A DNA stretch of 59,449 nt, taken from NCBI GenBank assembly GCA_947631785.1, contig CANRMR010000006.1, forward strand, positions 1-59,449. Direction: 5' to 3'. The notes beneath the pieces are model-generated. The model made no database searches, was not told the DNA's origin, and was given only the letters and a program-made list of their open reading frames with translations. The position numbers were made by a program, and so were the translations under genes. This document shows positions 31,905 to 43,367 of the stretch, piece by piece. The DNA is from an uncultured Clostridia bacterium (GTDB taxonomy: Bacteria; Bacillota; Clostridia; TANB77; CAG-508). Numbering within the stretch: position 1 is the stretch's first letter; each line of letters opens with the position of its first letter.

Positions 31905-34106
31905 ATGTCAGATACTCAAAATAATACAATTGAAGATATTATTGAAACTTTAAAACAAAACAAGAAAAAAATAAATGATAAATTAATATTAAAAGCATAT
32001 CAATTTGCAAAGGAACATCATGGGGATCAAAAAAGAAAATCAGGGGAAGATTATATTATCCATCCATTAAATGTAGCATATATTTTGGCAACACTAGGTA
32101 TGGATGAAGAAACCATTTGTGCAGCTTTACTTCATGATGTTGTAGAAGACACAGATGTAACAGAAGAGGACTTAGCAAAAGAGTTTGGTCAGCAAATATT
32201 AGATATGGTAGATGGTGTAACAAAATTAAGAAGAATAAAATATGAAAGCATACAAGAAGAGCAGGCAGAAAACTATAGAAAAATGTTTTTAGCAATGGGA
32301 AAAGATATACGTGTTATATTAATTAAACTTGCAGATAGGCTTCATAATATGAGAACACTAAAATATCTAAGTAGAGATAGGCAATTAGCAATATCAAGAG
32401 AAACCATGGATTTATATTCACCACTTGCAAATCGTTTAGGTATGTACTCATTAAAATGGGAATTAGAGGATTTAAGTTTCAAATACTTGTATCCTGAAGA
32501 ATATAGAGAAATAGTAGAAGGATTAAATAAAAAAAGAGAAGAACGATTAGCTTTTCTTGATAAAATTTTAGAACAAATAAAAGTAGTTCTAAAAAAACAA
32601 AGGATTGATGCAGAAATTACAGGACGTGCAAAGCATTTATATAGTATTTATCGTAAAATGAAAAGGGATAATAAAACATTAGATCAAATTTATGATTTAT
32701 TTGCACTTCGTATTATTGTCAATTCAGTAAAAGACTGTTACTCAGCTTTAGGAGTTGTTCATGAATTATATACTCCAATGCCAGGAAGATTTAAAGACTA
32801 TATTGCCGTACCAAAAGCAAATATGTATCAATCATTACATACAACTTTAATTGGAGATAAGGGAACTCCATTTGAAGTGCAAATTCGTACTTGGGATATG
32901 CATAGAATTGCAGAATTTGGTATTGCTGCACATTGGGCGTATAAAGAAGCTGGAAAAGATAAAAAAGTAACAGTTAGTGTAAAAGCAGACGAAGATAAAT
33001 TATCTTGGCTTCGCGAAACTTTAGAGTGGCAAAAAGAAATGCAAGATCCAGAGGAATTTTTAAATACACTAAGAACTGAACTATTTGAAGATGAAGTATA
33101 TGTATTTACTCCAAAAGGAGACATTAAAGTATTACCTAAAGGAGCAACACCAATAGATTTTGCATACAGCATACATGCAGAAGTAGGTCATAGAATGACA
33201 GGTTGCAAAATAAACAGTAAAATGATGCCAATCATTACAAAATTAGAAAATGGTGATATAGTAGATATTATAACTTCAGACACTCCAAAAGGACCAAGCA
33301 GAGACTGGCTTAAATTTATTAAAAGTTCTACAGCAAAAAATAGAATTCAACAGTGGTTTAAAAAAGAACAAAGAGAAGAAAATATTATTAAAGGAAAAGA
33401 AGCAATTGAAAGAGAAATAAAAAGAATAGGAATAAACTATAATGATTTATTTAAACAAGAATATTTAACAGTAGCATTAAATAGATATAAATACAATAGC
33501 GTTGATGATATGTATGCAGCAGTTGGTTTTGGTGCAATATCTGCAACAAAAATAATAGCAAGAATGCTTGAAGAATATAGAAAAGAACACAAAGAAGAAG
33601 ACTTAGAAGAAAAATTAGAAGAATTAGAAAATACCAAAAAACAGCATAATTATAAATCATCTAAAACAGGTATTATTGTAAAAGGAATAGATAATTGTTT
33701 AGTTAAAATTTCAAAATGCTGTAATCCTGTTCCAGGAGACAATATAATAGGTTATATTACAAAAGGAAGAGGAGTATCTGTACATAGAACAGACTGCGTA
33801 AATGTAAAGGAACTACTTACCGAAGAAGAAAGAATAGTAGATGTAGAATGGGCTAAAGAAGATAAAGCTACATACACAGTTGATATTGAAATATATGCAA
33901 ATGATAGAGCAGGACTATTAGCAGATATCATAAGTCAAATTTCAATGACTAAAACAAAACTAATTGCTGTTAATGCAAAGGCAAATAAGGACAAGATTGC
34001 AATAACAGAAATAACAATCGAGGTAGAAAATTTAGATACATTAAATAAAACCTTAAAAGCATTAAGAAAAGTAGATAGTGTGTATGAAGTAAAACGAAAA
34101 AAATAG
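31905..34106 (+). CDS. relA: RelA/SpoT bifunctional (p)ppGpp synthetase/hydrolase
   Basis: HD domain (LLHDVVEDTDVT), synthetase, TGS and ACT domains. Confidence 0.95.
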   Translation: MSDTQNNTIEDIIETLKQNKKKINDKLILKAYQFAKEHHGDQKRKSGEDYIIHPLNVAYILATLGMDEETICAALLHDVVEDTDVTEEDLAKEFGQQILDMVDGVTKLRRIKYESIQEEQAENYRKMFLAMGKDIRVILIKLADRLHNMRTLKYLSRDRQLAISRETMDLYSPLANRLGMYSLKWELEDLSFKYLYPEEYREIVEGLNKKREERLAFLDKILEQIKVVLKKQRIDAEITGRAKHLYSIYRKMKRDNKTLDQIYDLFALRIIVNSVKDCYSALGVVHELYTPMPGRFKDYIAVPKANMYQSLHTTLIGDKGTPFEVQIRTWDMHRIAEFGIAAHWAYKEAGKDKKVTVSVKADEDKLSWLRETLEWQKEMQDPEEFLNTLRTELFEDEVYVFTPKGDIKVLPKGATPIDFAYSIHAEVGHRMTGCKINSKMMPIITKLENGDIVDIITSDTPKGPSRDWLKFIKSSTAKNRIQQWFKKEQREENIIKGKEAIEREIKRIGINYNDLFKQEYLTVALNRYKYNSVDDMYAAVGFGAISATKIIARMLEEYRKEHKEEDLEEKLEELENTKKQHNYKSSKTGIIVKGIDNCLVKISKCCNPVPGDNIIGYITKGRGVSVHRTDCVNVKELLTEEERIVDVEWAKEDKATYTVDIEIYANDRAGLLADIISQISMTKTKLIAVNAKANKDKIAITEITIEVENLDTLNKTLKALRKVDSVYEVKRKK

Positions 34107-34132
34107 TACTTTTTTTAAGGAGGAATATACAA

Positions 34133-34777
34133 ATGATTTTGAAGAGGTTAAAAGTAAAAACACCTTTAATAGATCCAACAAATTGTTATATTATAGCAGA
34201 TGAAGAAAAAAAAGAAGCAATGGTAATAGATCCAGGTGGAGAAGCAGACAAAATAATAGAAATGTTAAATGTACTAGATGTAAAATTGAAATATATATAT
34301 TTAACCCATTGTCACGGAGATCATATTGGTGCATTAAAAGAATTAAAAGAAAAAATGGGAGGAAAAATATTAATTCATAGAATAGAAAGTGAAAATATAT
34401 TAAAACCAGAAGTTACTTTATCTTATTTTATTGGAAAAGAAGGTGTTGAATTAGAAGCAGATTCTAGAGTAAATGAAGAAGATAAAATACATGTAGGAAA
34501 TATAGAATTTGAAGTAATACATACACCAGGGCATACAAGTGGAAGCACATCACTATATTGTGCTAAAGAAAAAATGTTGTTTACAGGAGATACTATGTTT
34601 CATGGAACATGGGGAAGATGCGATTTGCCAACGGGAAGTTTTGTAGATATTATTAATTCAATAACAGAAAAAATACTAAAATTGCCAGATGACACAATAA
34701 TATATCCAGGACATGGAAAAAGTACGATGATAAAAGAAGAAAAACCAATTTACATAGATTTAAAACCAAGAGATTAA
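34133..34777 (+). CDS. MBL-fold metallo-hydrolase (glyoxalase II-like)
   Basis: THCHGDHIGALKEL; HTPGHTSGSTSLY. Confidence 0.9.
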   Translation: MILKRLKVKTPLIDPTNCYIIADEEKKEAMVIDPGGEADKIIEMLNVLDVKLKYIYLTHCHGDHIGALKELKEKMGGKILIHRIESENILKPEVTLSYFIGKEGVELEADSRVNEEDKIHVGNIEFEVIHTPGHTSGSTSLYCAKEKMLFTGDTMFHGTWGRCDLPTGSFVDIINSITEKILKLPDDTIIYPGHGKSTMIKEEKPIYIDLKPRD

Positions 34778-34888
34778 AATAAAAATTAATCAAAAAAGGC
34801 ATCGTTAGATGCCTTTTTTAACAAAAAATATAGATTTTTTAGCAAAATTCATATATAATAGAAAAAAACAAAAAAGGGGCGTAAATAT

Positions 34889-35197
34889 TTGGATAAATTT
34901 GGTTTAAAAGAAGGAATTGTAGAATCGATTGTCAATATTATAAAACAATATAAAGAAATAGATAGGGCAAGCATTTTTGGGTCTAGAGCACGAGGTGATT
35001 TTAAACATGGTTCTGATATAGATTTAGTTTTATATGGAGATTTAGTTACAAATACAATAAACACAAAAATATTTTATGAAATAGAAAAATTATACATACC
35101 ATTTAAAATTGATTTAATTAATTTTAATACATTAAAAGATAATAATAAATTAAAAAATAATATAAAAAAAGAAGGAGTTGATATATATGTCAAATAA
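34889..35197 (+). CDS. nucleotidyltransferase-domain protein (MNT family)
   Basis: ASIFGSRARGDFKHGSDIDLVLYG = GSxAxGxxxxxSDIDL. Confidence 0.85.
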   Translation: MDKFGLKEGIVESIVNIIKQYKEIDRASIFGSRARGDFKHGSDIDLVLYGDLVTNTINTKIFYEIEKLYIPFKIDLINFNTLKDNNKLKNNIKKEGVDIYVK

Positions 35198-35582
35198 TTT
35201 ATCAGAAAGTTATAATGCATTTAAAAATGCATTTATAAAATTAGAACAATTTATAGAAACAGACAACAATTCAGAAAAAGACAGAGCTGCAATTATTCAT
35301 GCATTTGAATACACATTTGAACTATGGTGGAAAAGCTTGCAAAAATATATAGAAACAATTGGTACAATGGAACAATACGGACCAAGTTCATCAATAAAAA
35401 CAGCCGTACAATATAAAGTTTTAGAAGATGAATATGAATGGATGGATATGCTAAGAGATAGAAACCTAACATCACATACATATAAAGAAGATATTGCAAA
35501 AGATATTTATGAAAGAATAAAAACAAAGCATATTATTTTATTTAAAAAATTTATAAAAAAATTTGATAAAAAAATATCATAA
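35178..35582 (+). CDS. nucleotidyltransferase substrate-binding protein (HI0074/HEPN-like)
   Basis: overlaps MNT gene; MSNNLSESYNAFKNAFIKLEQFIE...RAAIIHAFEYTFELWWKSLQKYIE...RDRNLTSHTYKED. Confidence 0.8.
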   Translation: MIYMSNNLSESYNAFKNAFIKLEQFIETDNNSEKDRAAIIHAFEYTFELWWKSLQKYIETIGTMEQYGPSSSIKTAVQYKVLEDEYEWMDMLRDRNLTSHTYKEDIAKDIYERIKTKHIILFKKFIKKFDKKIS

Positions 35583-35598
35583 AAAAGGGAGAAAAAAA

Positions 35599-36975
35599 TT
35601 GGAAAATTACGAAATAGAAAAGCAAAAAGAATATATAAAAAAAATTAAAAAAATAAATGAAGGTAAAACGCTATTTTACTATATTTTAACTATGGGATGC
35701 CAGTTAAATGAAAACGACTCTGAAAAGCTCTGCGGAATGTTAGAAGAAATGGGATACAAAAAATGTGAAAATATGCAAAACGCTGACTTAATATTATTTA
35801 ATACATGTTGTATAAGAGAAAATGCAGAAGATAAATTGTTTGGAAAAGTAGGAGAAGCAAAAAAAGTAAAAGAAGAAAATGGTGCAATTATTGCAATAGG
35901 TGGATGCATGATGCAAGAAAAACACATATTAGAAAAGCTAAATAAAAGCTATTCATTTTATGATGTGATTTTTGGAACACATACTTTGCACAAATTTCCA
36001 GAAGATTTATACAAAGTATTAGAGAAGAAAAATAAAATACAAGACATTATAGATATTGATGGAGAAATATATGAAGGTTTGCCAATTAAAAGAAATGATA
36101 AAACAAAAGCATCTGTTACAATTATGTATGGATGTAATAACTACTGTTCTTATTGTATAGTACCATATGTAAGAGGAAGAGAAAGAAGCAGAAAAAAAGA
36201 AGATATTCTAAACGAAATAAAAACACTAGCAGAAGAAGGATATAAAGAAATTACACTTCTTGGGCAAAACGTAAACTCATATGATGGAGGAGAAAACTAT
36301 AAATTTGCAAATTTATTAGAAGATGTATGTAAAATAAAAAAAATTGAAATTGTAAAATTTTTATCACCTCATCCAAAAGACTTTACAGATGATGTAATAG
36401 AAGCAATAAAAAACAATAAAAAAATAAGTAGAATAATACATTTACCACTTCAATCTGGAAGCACAAATGTACTTAAAAAAATGAATAGAAAATATACAAA
36501 AGAACAATATTTAGAATTAGCAAAAAAAATAAAAGAAAAAATACCAGAGGTCGTATTTTCTACAGACATAATAGTAGGCTTTCCAGAAGAAGAAGAAAAA
36601 GACTTTGAAGATACATTAGATGTAGTAAAAAAAGTAAATTTTGAACAAGTATATATGTTTATATATTCTAGAAGAGTAGGAACCTTGGCAGATAAAATGG
36701 AAAAACAAATTCCAGAAGAAATAAAGCATGAGAGATTTAACAGACTAAAAGAGCTTGTTGAAAAGCAAATAGAACAAAATAATCAAAAATACATTGGAAC
36801 AATTCAAGAAGTTTTAGTAGAGGGAAAAAGTAAAAATAATGACCAAATGCTAACTGCTAGAACAAATACAAACAAAGTAGTAATATTCGAAGGAAAAGAA
36901 GAATTAATAAACAAAATGATAAAAGTAAAAATTATAGAAGATGGACTATGGTATTTAAAAGGAGAAGTATCTTAA
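35599..36975 (+). CDS. miaB: tRNA-2-methylthio-N6-dimethylallyladenosine synthase
   Basis: TMGCQLNENDSEKLCGMLEEMGY...VTIMYGCNNYCSYCIVPYVRGRERSR; TTG start. Confidence 0.93.
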   Translation: MENYEIEKQKEYIKKIKKINEGKTLFYYILTMGCQLNENDSEKLCGMLEEMGYKKCENMQNADLILFNTCCIRENAEDKLFGKVGEAKKVKEENGAIIAIGGCMMQEKHILEKLNKSYSFYDVIFGTHTLHKFPEDLYKVLEKKNKIQDIIDIDGEIYEGLPIKRNDKTKASVTIMYGCNNYCSYCIVPYVRGRERSRKKEDILNEIKTLAEEGYKEITLLGQNVNSYDGGENYKFANLLEDVCKIKKIEIVKFLSPHPKDFTDDVIEAIKNNKKISRIIHLPLQSGSTNVLKKMNRKYTKEQYLELAKKIKEKIPEVVFSTDIIVGFPEEEEKDFEDTLDVVKKVNFEQVYMFIYSRRVGTLADKMEKQIPEEIKHERFNRLKELVEKQIEQNNQKYIGTIQEVLVEGKSKNNDQMLTARTNTNKVVIFEGKEELINKMIKVKIIEDGLWYLKGEVS

Positions 36976-37002
36976 AATTTATTTGCGAAAGGAAGTAAAA
37001 AA

Positions 37003-39609
37003 ATGGCAGAGTTTTCACCTATGATGACACATTATCTTAAAACAAAGGAAGAATATAAAGACTGTATATTATTTTATAGATTAGGCGACTTTTATGAAAT
37101 GTTTTTTGATGATGCACTTACAGCTTCAAGAGAACTAGAAATTACATTAACAGGAAAAGATTGTGGACAAGAAGAGCGTGCACCAATGTGTGGAGTGCCT
37201 TATCATGCAGCAGAAATATATATTGCAAAACTAATTGAAAAGGGTTATAAAGTTGCAATATGTGAACAACTAGAAGATCCAAAACAAGCAAAAGGAATTG
37301 TAAAAAGAGATGTTATACGTGTGGTAACACCAGGAACAGTAATCGAAACAAATTTATTAGAAGAAAAAAAGAATAATTACATTATGTCTATTTATAAAAA
37401 AGGAATTTTCTTTGGAATTGCAATTTGTGATGTATCAACAGGGGATTTTTATGCATCGCAAATTGATGAAACAAACAATTTCGAAAAATTATTAGACGAA
37501 ATTTCAAGATATAACCCAGCAGAAATTATTGCAAATGATTTACTATTTAATACAAAGCAAGAAATAAGTAAGATAAAAGAAAGATTTCAAAGTTATATTT
37601 CATTTTTATCAGATGAAAAGTTTGAAAAAGATATAGAAAAATTAAACGAATATCGTATAGTAAATGATAAAAAAGAAGAAATAACAAATGATATATTTGA
37701 AAATAAAGTATTTTTAAAAGTAGCAGTAAATGGTTTGCTAGAATACTTAGTTCAAACCCAAAAAACAAAACTAAACCATATAAACACTATACAAATATAT
37801 AATTTAACTAGGTATATGGCATTAGATATTAGTGCAAGAAGAAACCTAGAAATTACAGAAAAAATGAGAGATAAAACAAAAAAAGGAACACTTTTATGGG
37901 TATTAGATAAAACTGCAACTTCTATGGGAGGAAGAAATTTAAGAAGATGGCTAAATGATCCATTAATTGATGTTAGCGAAATAAATAGGCGTTTAGAAGC
38001 GGTAGAAGAATTAAAAAATGAAATTATGCTAAGAGGAGAAATTATAGAAAATTTAAAAAAAGTATACGATATTGAAAGATTAATTGGAAAAATATCATAT
38101 GGTAATGCAAATGCAAGAGACATGATTTCATTAAAAAATTCTGTAGGGAAATTGCCACAAATAAAGCAAAATTTATCTACTTGTAAAAGTAAGTTACTTC
38201 AAGATTATTATCATAACTTAGATGAATTAAAAGATGTATATACATTAATTGATAATGCAATAGTAGAAGAACCACCAATTACAATTAAAGAGGGCGGAAT
38301 TATCAAAAAAGGTTATGACGAAACCATAGATAAATTAAAAACTGCAACAACAGATGGAAAGAAGTGGCTTATAGAATTAGAAGCAAAAGAAAAAGAAACA
38401 ACAGGTATTAAAAATTTAAAAATAGGTTTTAATAAGGTATTTGGTTATTTTATAGAAGTTACAAAATCATATTTAAAACAAGTACCAGATAGATTTATTA
38501 GAAAACAAACACTTACAAATTGTGAAAGATTTATTACAGAAGAATTAAAAACACTAGAAGAAGAAATTTTAGGCTCTCAAGATAAACTAATAGATTTAGA
38601 ATATAACATATTTTTAGAAATAAGAAAAAAACTTGCATCAAATATACAAAGAATACAAAAATCAGCTACAGTAATTGCAAATTTAGATGTAATTACATCA
38701 TTTGCAACAGTTGCAGAAGATTTAGGATATGTAAAGCCAATAGTAGATGAAGAAGGAATAATAGATATTAAAGAAGGAAGGCATCCTGTTATAGAAAAAA
38801 TGTTACCATCTGGAAGTTTTGTTCCAAACGATACATATTTAAATAAAGAAGAAAGTAGATTATCCATTATAACAGGACCTAACATGGCAGGAAAATCTAC
38901 ATATATGAGACAAGTAGCATTAATAACCCTAATGGCACAAGTAGGAAGTTTTGTACCAGCTAGTTATGCAAAAATTGGTGTAGTAGATAAAATATTTACA
39001 AGAGTTGGAGCATCTGATGACTTAAGCATGGGGCAAAGTACATTTATGGTAGAAATGATGGAAGTTGCAAATATATTAAAAGAAGCAACAAACAATAGCC
39101 TAGTAATTTTAGATGAAATAGGAAGAGGAACATCTACATATGATGGATTATCTATTGCTTGGGCAGTAGCAGGATTTATTGCAGACAAAGAAAAATGTGG
39201 TGCAAAAACATTATTTGCAACACATTATCATGAACTAACAGCTTTAGAAGAAAAAGTAGAAGGAGTTAAAAATTACTCAGTTGCCGTAAAAGAAAAAGGA
39301 GAAGACATTATTTTTCTTAGAAAAATTGTAGAAGGCGGAACAGACGAAAGCTATGGAATACATGTTGCAAAACTTGCAGGTGTACCAAAAGAAGTAGTAA
39401 AAAATGCAAATAACATTTTAAAGTCCTTAGAAAGAAAAAGTATAATGTCAAATAAAAAAGAAAATAAAAAACAAACAGAAGGACAACTTGATATGTATAA
39501 TTATAAAATTGCTGAAATTGCACATCAAATAGATAAAATAAATATTAATGAACTAACACCAATAGATGCATTAAATATATTGGTAAAACTAAAAGAAAGT
39601 GCATCATAA
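37003..39609 (+). CDS. mutS: DNA mismatch repair protein MutS
   Basis: SPMMTHYLKTKEEYKDCILFYRLGDFYEMFFDDA; ITGPNMAGKSTYMRQVALI. Confidence 0.97.
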   Translation: MAEFSPMMTHYLKTKEEYKDCILFYRLGDFYEMFFDDALTASRELEITLTGKDCGQEERAPMCGVPYHAAEIYIAKLIEKGYKVAICEQLEDPKQAKGIVKRDVIRVVTPGTVIETNLLEEKKNNYIMSIYKKGIFFGIAICDVSTGDFYASQIDETNNFEKLLDEISRYNPAEIIANDLLFNTKQEISKIKERFQSYISFLSDEKFEKDIEKLNEYRIVNDKKEEITNDIFENKVFLKVAVNGLLEYLVQTQKTKLNHINTIQIYNLTRYMALDISARRNLEITEKMRDKTKKGTLLWVLDKTATSMGGRNLRRWLNDPLIDVSEINRRLEAVEELKNEIMLRGEIIENLKKVYDIERLIGKISYGNANARDMISLKNSVGKLPQIKQNLSTCKSKLLQDYYHNLDELKDVYTLIDNAIVEEPPITIKEGGIIKKGYDETIDKLKTATTDGKKWLIELEAKEKETTGIKNLKIGFNKVFGYFIEVTKSYLKQVPDRFIRKQTLTNCERFITEELKTLEEEILGSQDKLIDLEYNIFLEIRKKLASNIQRIQKSATVIANLDVITSFATVAEDLGYVKPIVDEEGIIDIKEGRHPVIEKMLPSGSFVPNDTYLNKEESRLSIITGPNMAGKSTYMRQVALITLMAQVGSFVPASYAKIGVVDKIFTRVGASDDLSMGQSTFMVEMMEVANILKEATNNSLVILDEIGRGTSTYDGLSIAWAVAGFIADKEKCGAKTLFATHYHELTALEEKVEGVKNYSVAVKEKGEDIIFLRKIVEGGTDESYGIHVAKLAGVPKEVVKNANNILKSLERKSIMSNKKENKKQTEGQLDMYNYKIAEIAHQIDKININELTPIDALNILVKLKESAS

Positions 39610-39634
39610 ATTATGTTATTGTGGAGGATATCTA

Positions 39635-41769
39635 ATGAAAAAGAAAATAAAAATATTTATAACCTTAATTTTTGCTATTATTTTACTTGTTATTTTTCAA
39701 AACAAAGTAGATGCTAGAAGTTATTCAGTAGATAATATGGATATACAAGCAACAGTTCAAGAAAATGGGTCTGTTAAAATTGTGCAAAAAATAACATATA
39801 AATTTAATGGAGAATATAATGGAATTTACATTAATGTGCCGTATAATTTAGAAGATATAGAATACGATGAAATAGTAAAATCAAATAAAATAAATGATAA
39901 TTTATATAATGGTGTGGGTGTTACTTTAAATAATGTTTCTGTCATTAAAAATGGAAGTGAAATAAATTACCAAAAATCATACTATGGAACAAATGGTAAA
40001 GACGGAATTTATACAGAAGAAAGAGATAATGGAATGTATAAATTAAAGGTATATTCACCATCTGTAAATACAACCAAAACTTTTAAATTAGACTATACAA
40101 TAGATAATTTGTGTGTAAAACACAATGATATAGGTGAGTTATATTATAACTTTATTGGTGGAGCATGGGATGTTACAATAAAAAAATTAAATATAGATAT
40201 TTTTATTCCAAATAATAAAACTCAGTTAAACATATGGGGACACGGACCATATGAAGGAGAATCAAAAATAATAAATAATACACATGCAAATTTTGCAGTA
40301 AACAACGTAAAACCAGGTCAATATGTAGCAGCAAGAGTTTTATTTGATAATTCTAATATTGCTTTATCTAATAAACTTTCAAAAATAGATGCAAAAGATA
40401 TTATATTTGCAGACGAAAATTCAATTATAGAAAATAAAGAAGAAAAAAATGAATTTACAAAAAAAGTATTCATTTTTGCAATGTGTTTACTTATTTATTG
40501 GATTATATTAATTGTTGTTTTTGAAAAAGATAAAAAGTATAAACTTGTAAATATAGAAGATGATAAGCTATTTGAAAAATATAATCCTATGATAGCAGGA
40601 TGTATACAAGGAAGTAGAACTATACTTGCAAGGGATATTATAGCAGTTATTCTAAATTTAATTAACAAAAAGAATATTAAATTTGATTTTCAAAATCAAA
40701 TAAAAGGACGAGATAATTATAATTATATTGTAACTAAAAATCCAGAACTAGAAGATAAAATGGATGAAGTAGAACAATATGTATATAATTGGTTATTTGA
40801 TGGAAGGGAAAAACAAAATTTGCAAGATAGGCTAAAACAAATGCCTAAAGAACCAATTGCAAATAAAAAATTTAAAGATTTAAATAAAATTGTAGAAAAA
40901 AATCTAACTCAAATAGGAGCAAACGAAGCAAAAGTACCAATGTGGGTAAGGGTATTTAATGTATTTTTATTTATAATTGCTTTACTAGTAGTTATAAAAC
41001 ATATACTATTTAACGGATTTAGTGTATATAGTTCAAGTGCATTTGGGTTAGTAGTATATAGGTTAATAATTATAATAATTCCTCTTTTTCCTTTAGCTAT
41101 GGCACTATTATATATACCAATTAATCTAATTATAGTTGTAAGGCATAAAATAAACAAATGCATACAAAAAATAACAGGACAAAGAGTTGTAACCACTACA
41201 GTTAGTTTAGTAATATTATTTGGAATTATAATAGCTTTAACTTATGTATTTTCACCAGTAAAATACTTAGTTGTAGATGAAATATTAATATGTATTGGTG
41301 CAATAATAGTATTAACTGACAATCTAATGCTAAAAAATAATCCAACTATGATAGAAGATTATAGTAAATTAAACATGTTAAAAGATAAAATTGAAAATTA
41401 TTCTATGATGGAAGACAAAGATGTTGAACATGTAGTACTATGGGAAAAATATTTAAGTTATGCAGTAAGTTTTGGTTTAGCTAGTAAAATTGTTAAAAGA
41501 ATAAAGGGATTAAATTTAGATGATGATTTATTAAATGTGATATATAATGAAAGTTTTGTAGACTTTATTACATCTGATTATTATTTATTCTATAACTATG
41601 CAAGCCTAGATAGGAGATTTTTAAGAGCATACAGCCATGCTACAGGAACAATGATGAAAGCTATAGGAAGTGCTAGTAGCAGTGGTAGTGGAGGCCGGAG
41701 GAGGCTTTTCTGGTGGAGGAGGTTTCTCTGGCGGCGGCGGAAGCCGGAGGAGGCGGTGGAGCCTTTTAG
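39635..41769 (+). CDS. DUF2207-family membrane protein with two +1 shifts in the C-terminal Gly-rich tail
   Basis: ARSYSVDNMDIQATVQENGSVKIVQKITYKFNGEYNGIY; two-step shifted tail SSSGSGG-(C)-GGGFSGGGGFSGGGGS-(C)-GGGGGAF* is typical of the family, whereas 0 frame gives RRRLFWWRRFLWRRRKPEEAVEPFRT. Confidence 0.88.
41696..41699 (+). other. in-frame CGGA +1 frameshift/quadruplet site 1 in DUF2207 gene
   Basis: AGT GGA GGC C GGA GGA GGC TTT TCT GGT GGA. Confidence 0.8.
41745..41748 (+). other. in-frame CGGA +1 frameshift/quadruplet site 2 in DUF2207 gene
   Basis: GGC GGA AGC C GGA GGA GGC GGT GGA GCC TTT TAG; in phase after the first shift. Confidence 0.78.
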
Positions 41770-41855
41770 AACATAAGAAAAATATATAATAACAAACAAG
41801 TTGAAGATATTAGAAAAATATGATAGAATTAGCAAAAATAAAAAAGGAGTGTAAA

Positions 41856-43295
41856 ATGGATAATACTAACGATTTTGTAAAAGATATTACAAACATAGAA
41901 GAAGACTTTGCTAAATGGTATACAGATATTGTTTTAAAAGCAGAACTTGCAGATTATACAGATACAAAAGGTTGTATTTCAATTAGACCATATGGTTATG
42001 CAATTTGGGAAAATATACAAAAATATGCAGACAATAAATTTAAAGAGACAGGTATAGAAAATATATACTTTCCTGTATTAATACCAGAAAGTTTATTACA
42101 AAAAGAAAAAGACCATGTAGAAGGATTTGCTCCTGAAGTAGCTTGGGTTACAGAGGCAGGTGAAGAAAAATTAGATGAAAGGCTATGCATTAGACCAACA
42201 TCAGAAACAATTATATCTACAATGTATTCTAAATGGCTAAGTTCATGGAGAGATTTGCCTTTTTTGTACAATCAATGGTGCAATGTTTTAAGATGGGAAA
42301 AAGAAACAAGACCATTTTTAAGGTCAAGAGAATTTTTATGGCAAGAAGGACATACAATTCACGAAACAGAAGAAGAAGCAATTGATAGAACATTAAAAAT
42401 GTTAGATATTTATGCAGGCATAGCAGAAAATTTACTTGCAATTCCAGTTATTAAAGGTATTAAAACAGAAAGCGAAAAATTTGCAGGAGCTGTATCTACT
42501 TATACAATAGAAAGTATGATGCATGATGGAAGAGCACTTCAATCTGCTACATCTCACTATTTTGGTCAAAATTTCTCTAAACCATTTGATATTAAGTTTC
42601 AAGATAGAGAAGGAAATCAGCAATATGCATATCAAACATCTTGGGGATTAAGTACAAGATTAATAGGTGGTTTAATTATGGCACATGGAGATAATAGAGG
42701 ACTAAAATTGCCACCAAAAGTAGCACCTATACAAGTAATTATAGTACCAATTGCACAACATAAAGAAGGAGTATTAGAAAAAGTATATAATTTAAACGAA
42801 AAATTATCATCGAAATATAGAGTAAAAGTAGATGATAGAGACAAATATTCACCAGGATATAAATTTAATTACTGGGAAATGAAAGGTGTTCCAATTAGAA
42901 TTGAAATAGGACCAAGAGATATAGAAAACAATGAATGTATATTAGTAAGAAGAGACAATGCAGAAAAAATAACAGTTAAATTAGAGAAGATAGATAAAAT
43001 AATAGGTGAAACATTAGAAGATATACACAATAGCATGTTTAATGATTGTAAAAAAAGAATGGAAGAAAAAACAACAATAGCATACAACATAGATGAATTT
43101 AAAGAAAATATGGATACAAATCAAGGTTTCATAAAAGCAATGTGGTGTGGAAAGGAAGAATGTGAAAATAAAATAAGAGAATTAACAGGTGCTAAATCTA
43201 GGTGCATGCCATTTAATCAAGAAAAAATATCTAATAAATGTGTATGCTGTGGAGAACCCGCAGAAAAAATGGTAATTTGGGCAAGGCAGTACTAA
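41856..43295 (+). CDS. proS: prolyl-tRNA synthetase (ProS type 3)
   Basis: [58 protein letters not shown]. Confidence 0.95.
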   Translation: MDNTNDFVKDITNIEEDFAKWYTDIVLKAELADYTDTKGCISIRPYGYAIWENIQKYADNKFKETGIENIYFPVLIPESLLQKEKDHVEGFAPEVAWVTEAGEEKLDERLCIRPTSETIISTMYSKWLSSWRDLPFLYNQWCNVLRWEKETRPFLRSREFLWQEGHTIHETEEEAIDRTLKMLDIYAGIAENLLAIPVIKGIKTESEKFAGAVSTYTIESMMHDGRALQSATSHYFGQNFSKPFDIKFQDREGNQQYAYQTSWGLSTRLIGGLIMAHGDNRGLKLPPKVAPIQVIIVPIAQHKEGVLEKVYNLNEKLSSKYRVKVDDRDKYSPGYKFNYWEMKGVPIRIEIGPRDIENNECILVRRDNAEKITVKLEKIDKIIGETLEDIHNSMFNDCKKRMEEKTTIAYNIDEFKENMDTNQGFIKAMWCGKEECENKIRELTGAKSRCMPFNQEKISNKCVCCGEPAEKMVIWARQY

Positions 43296-43300
43296 TTATA

Positions 43301-43340
43301 AAAGCAGATAATTAATTTAAAGTTAATTATCTGCTTTTTA
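43301..43340. terminator. terminator hairpin after proS
   Basis: aaagcagataattaatttaaagttaattatctgcttttta. Confidence 0.75.
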
Positions 43341-43367
43341 CTTACAAGTAATACTAAAATTTTGTAC

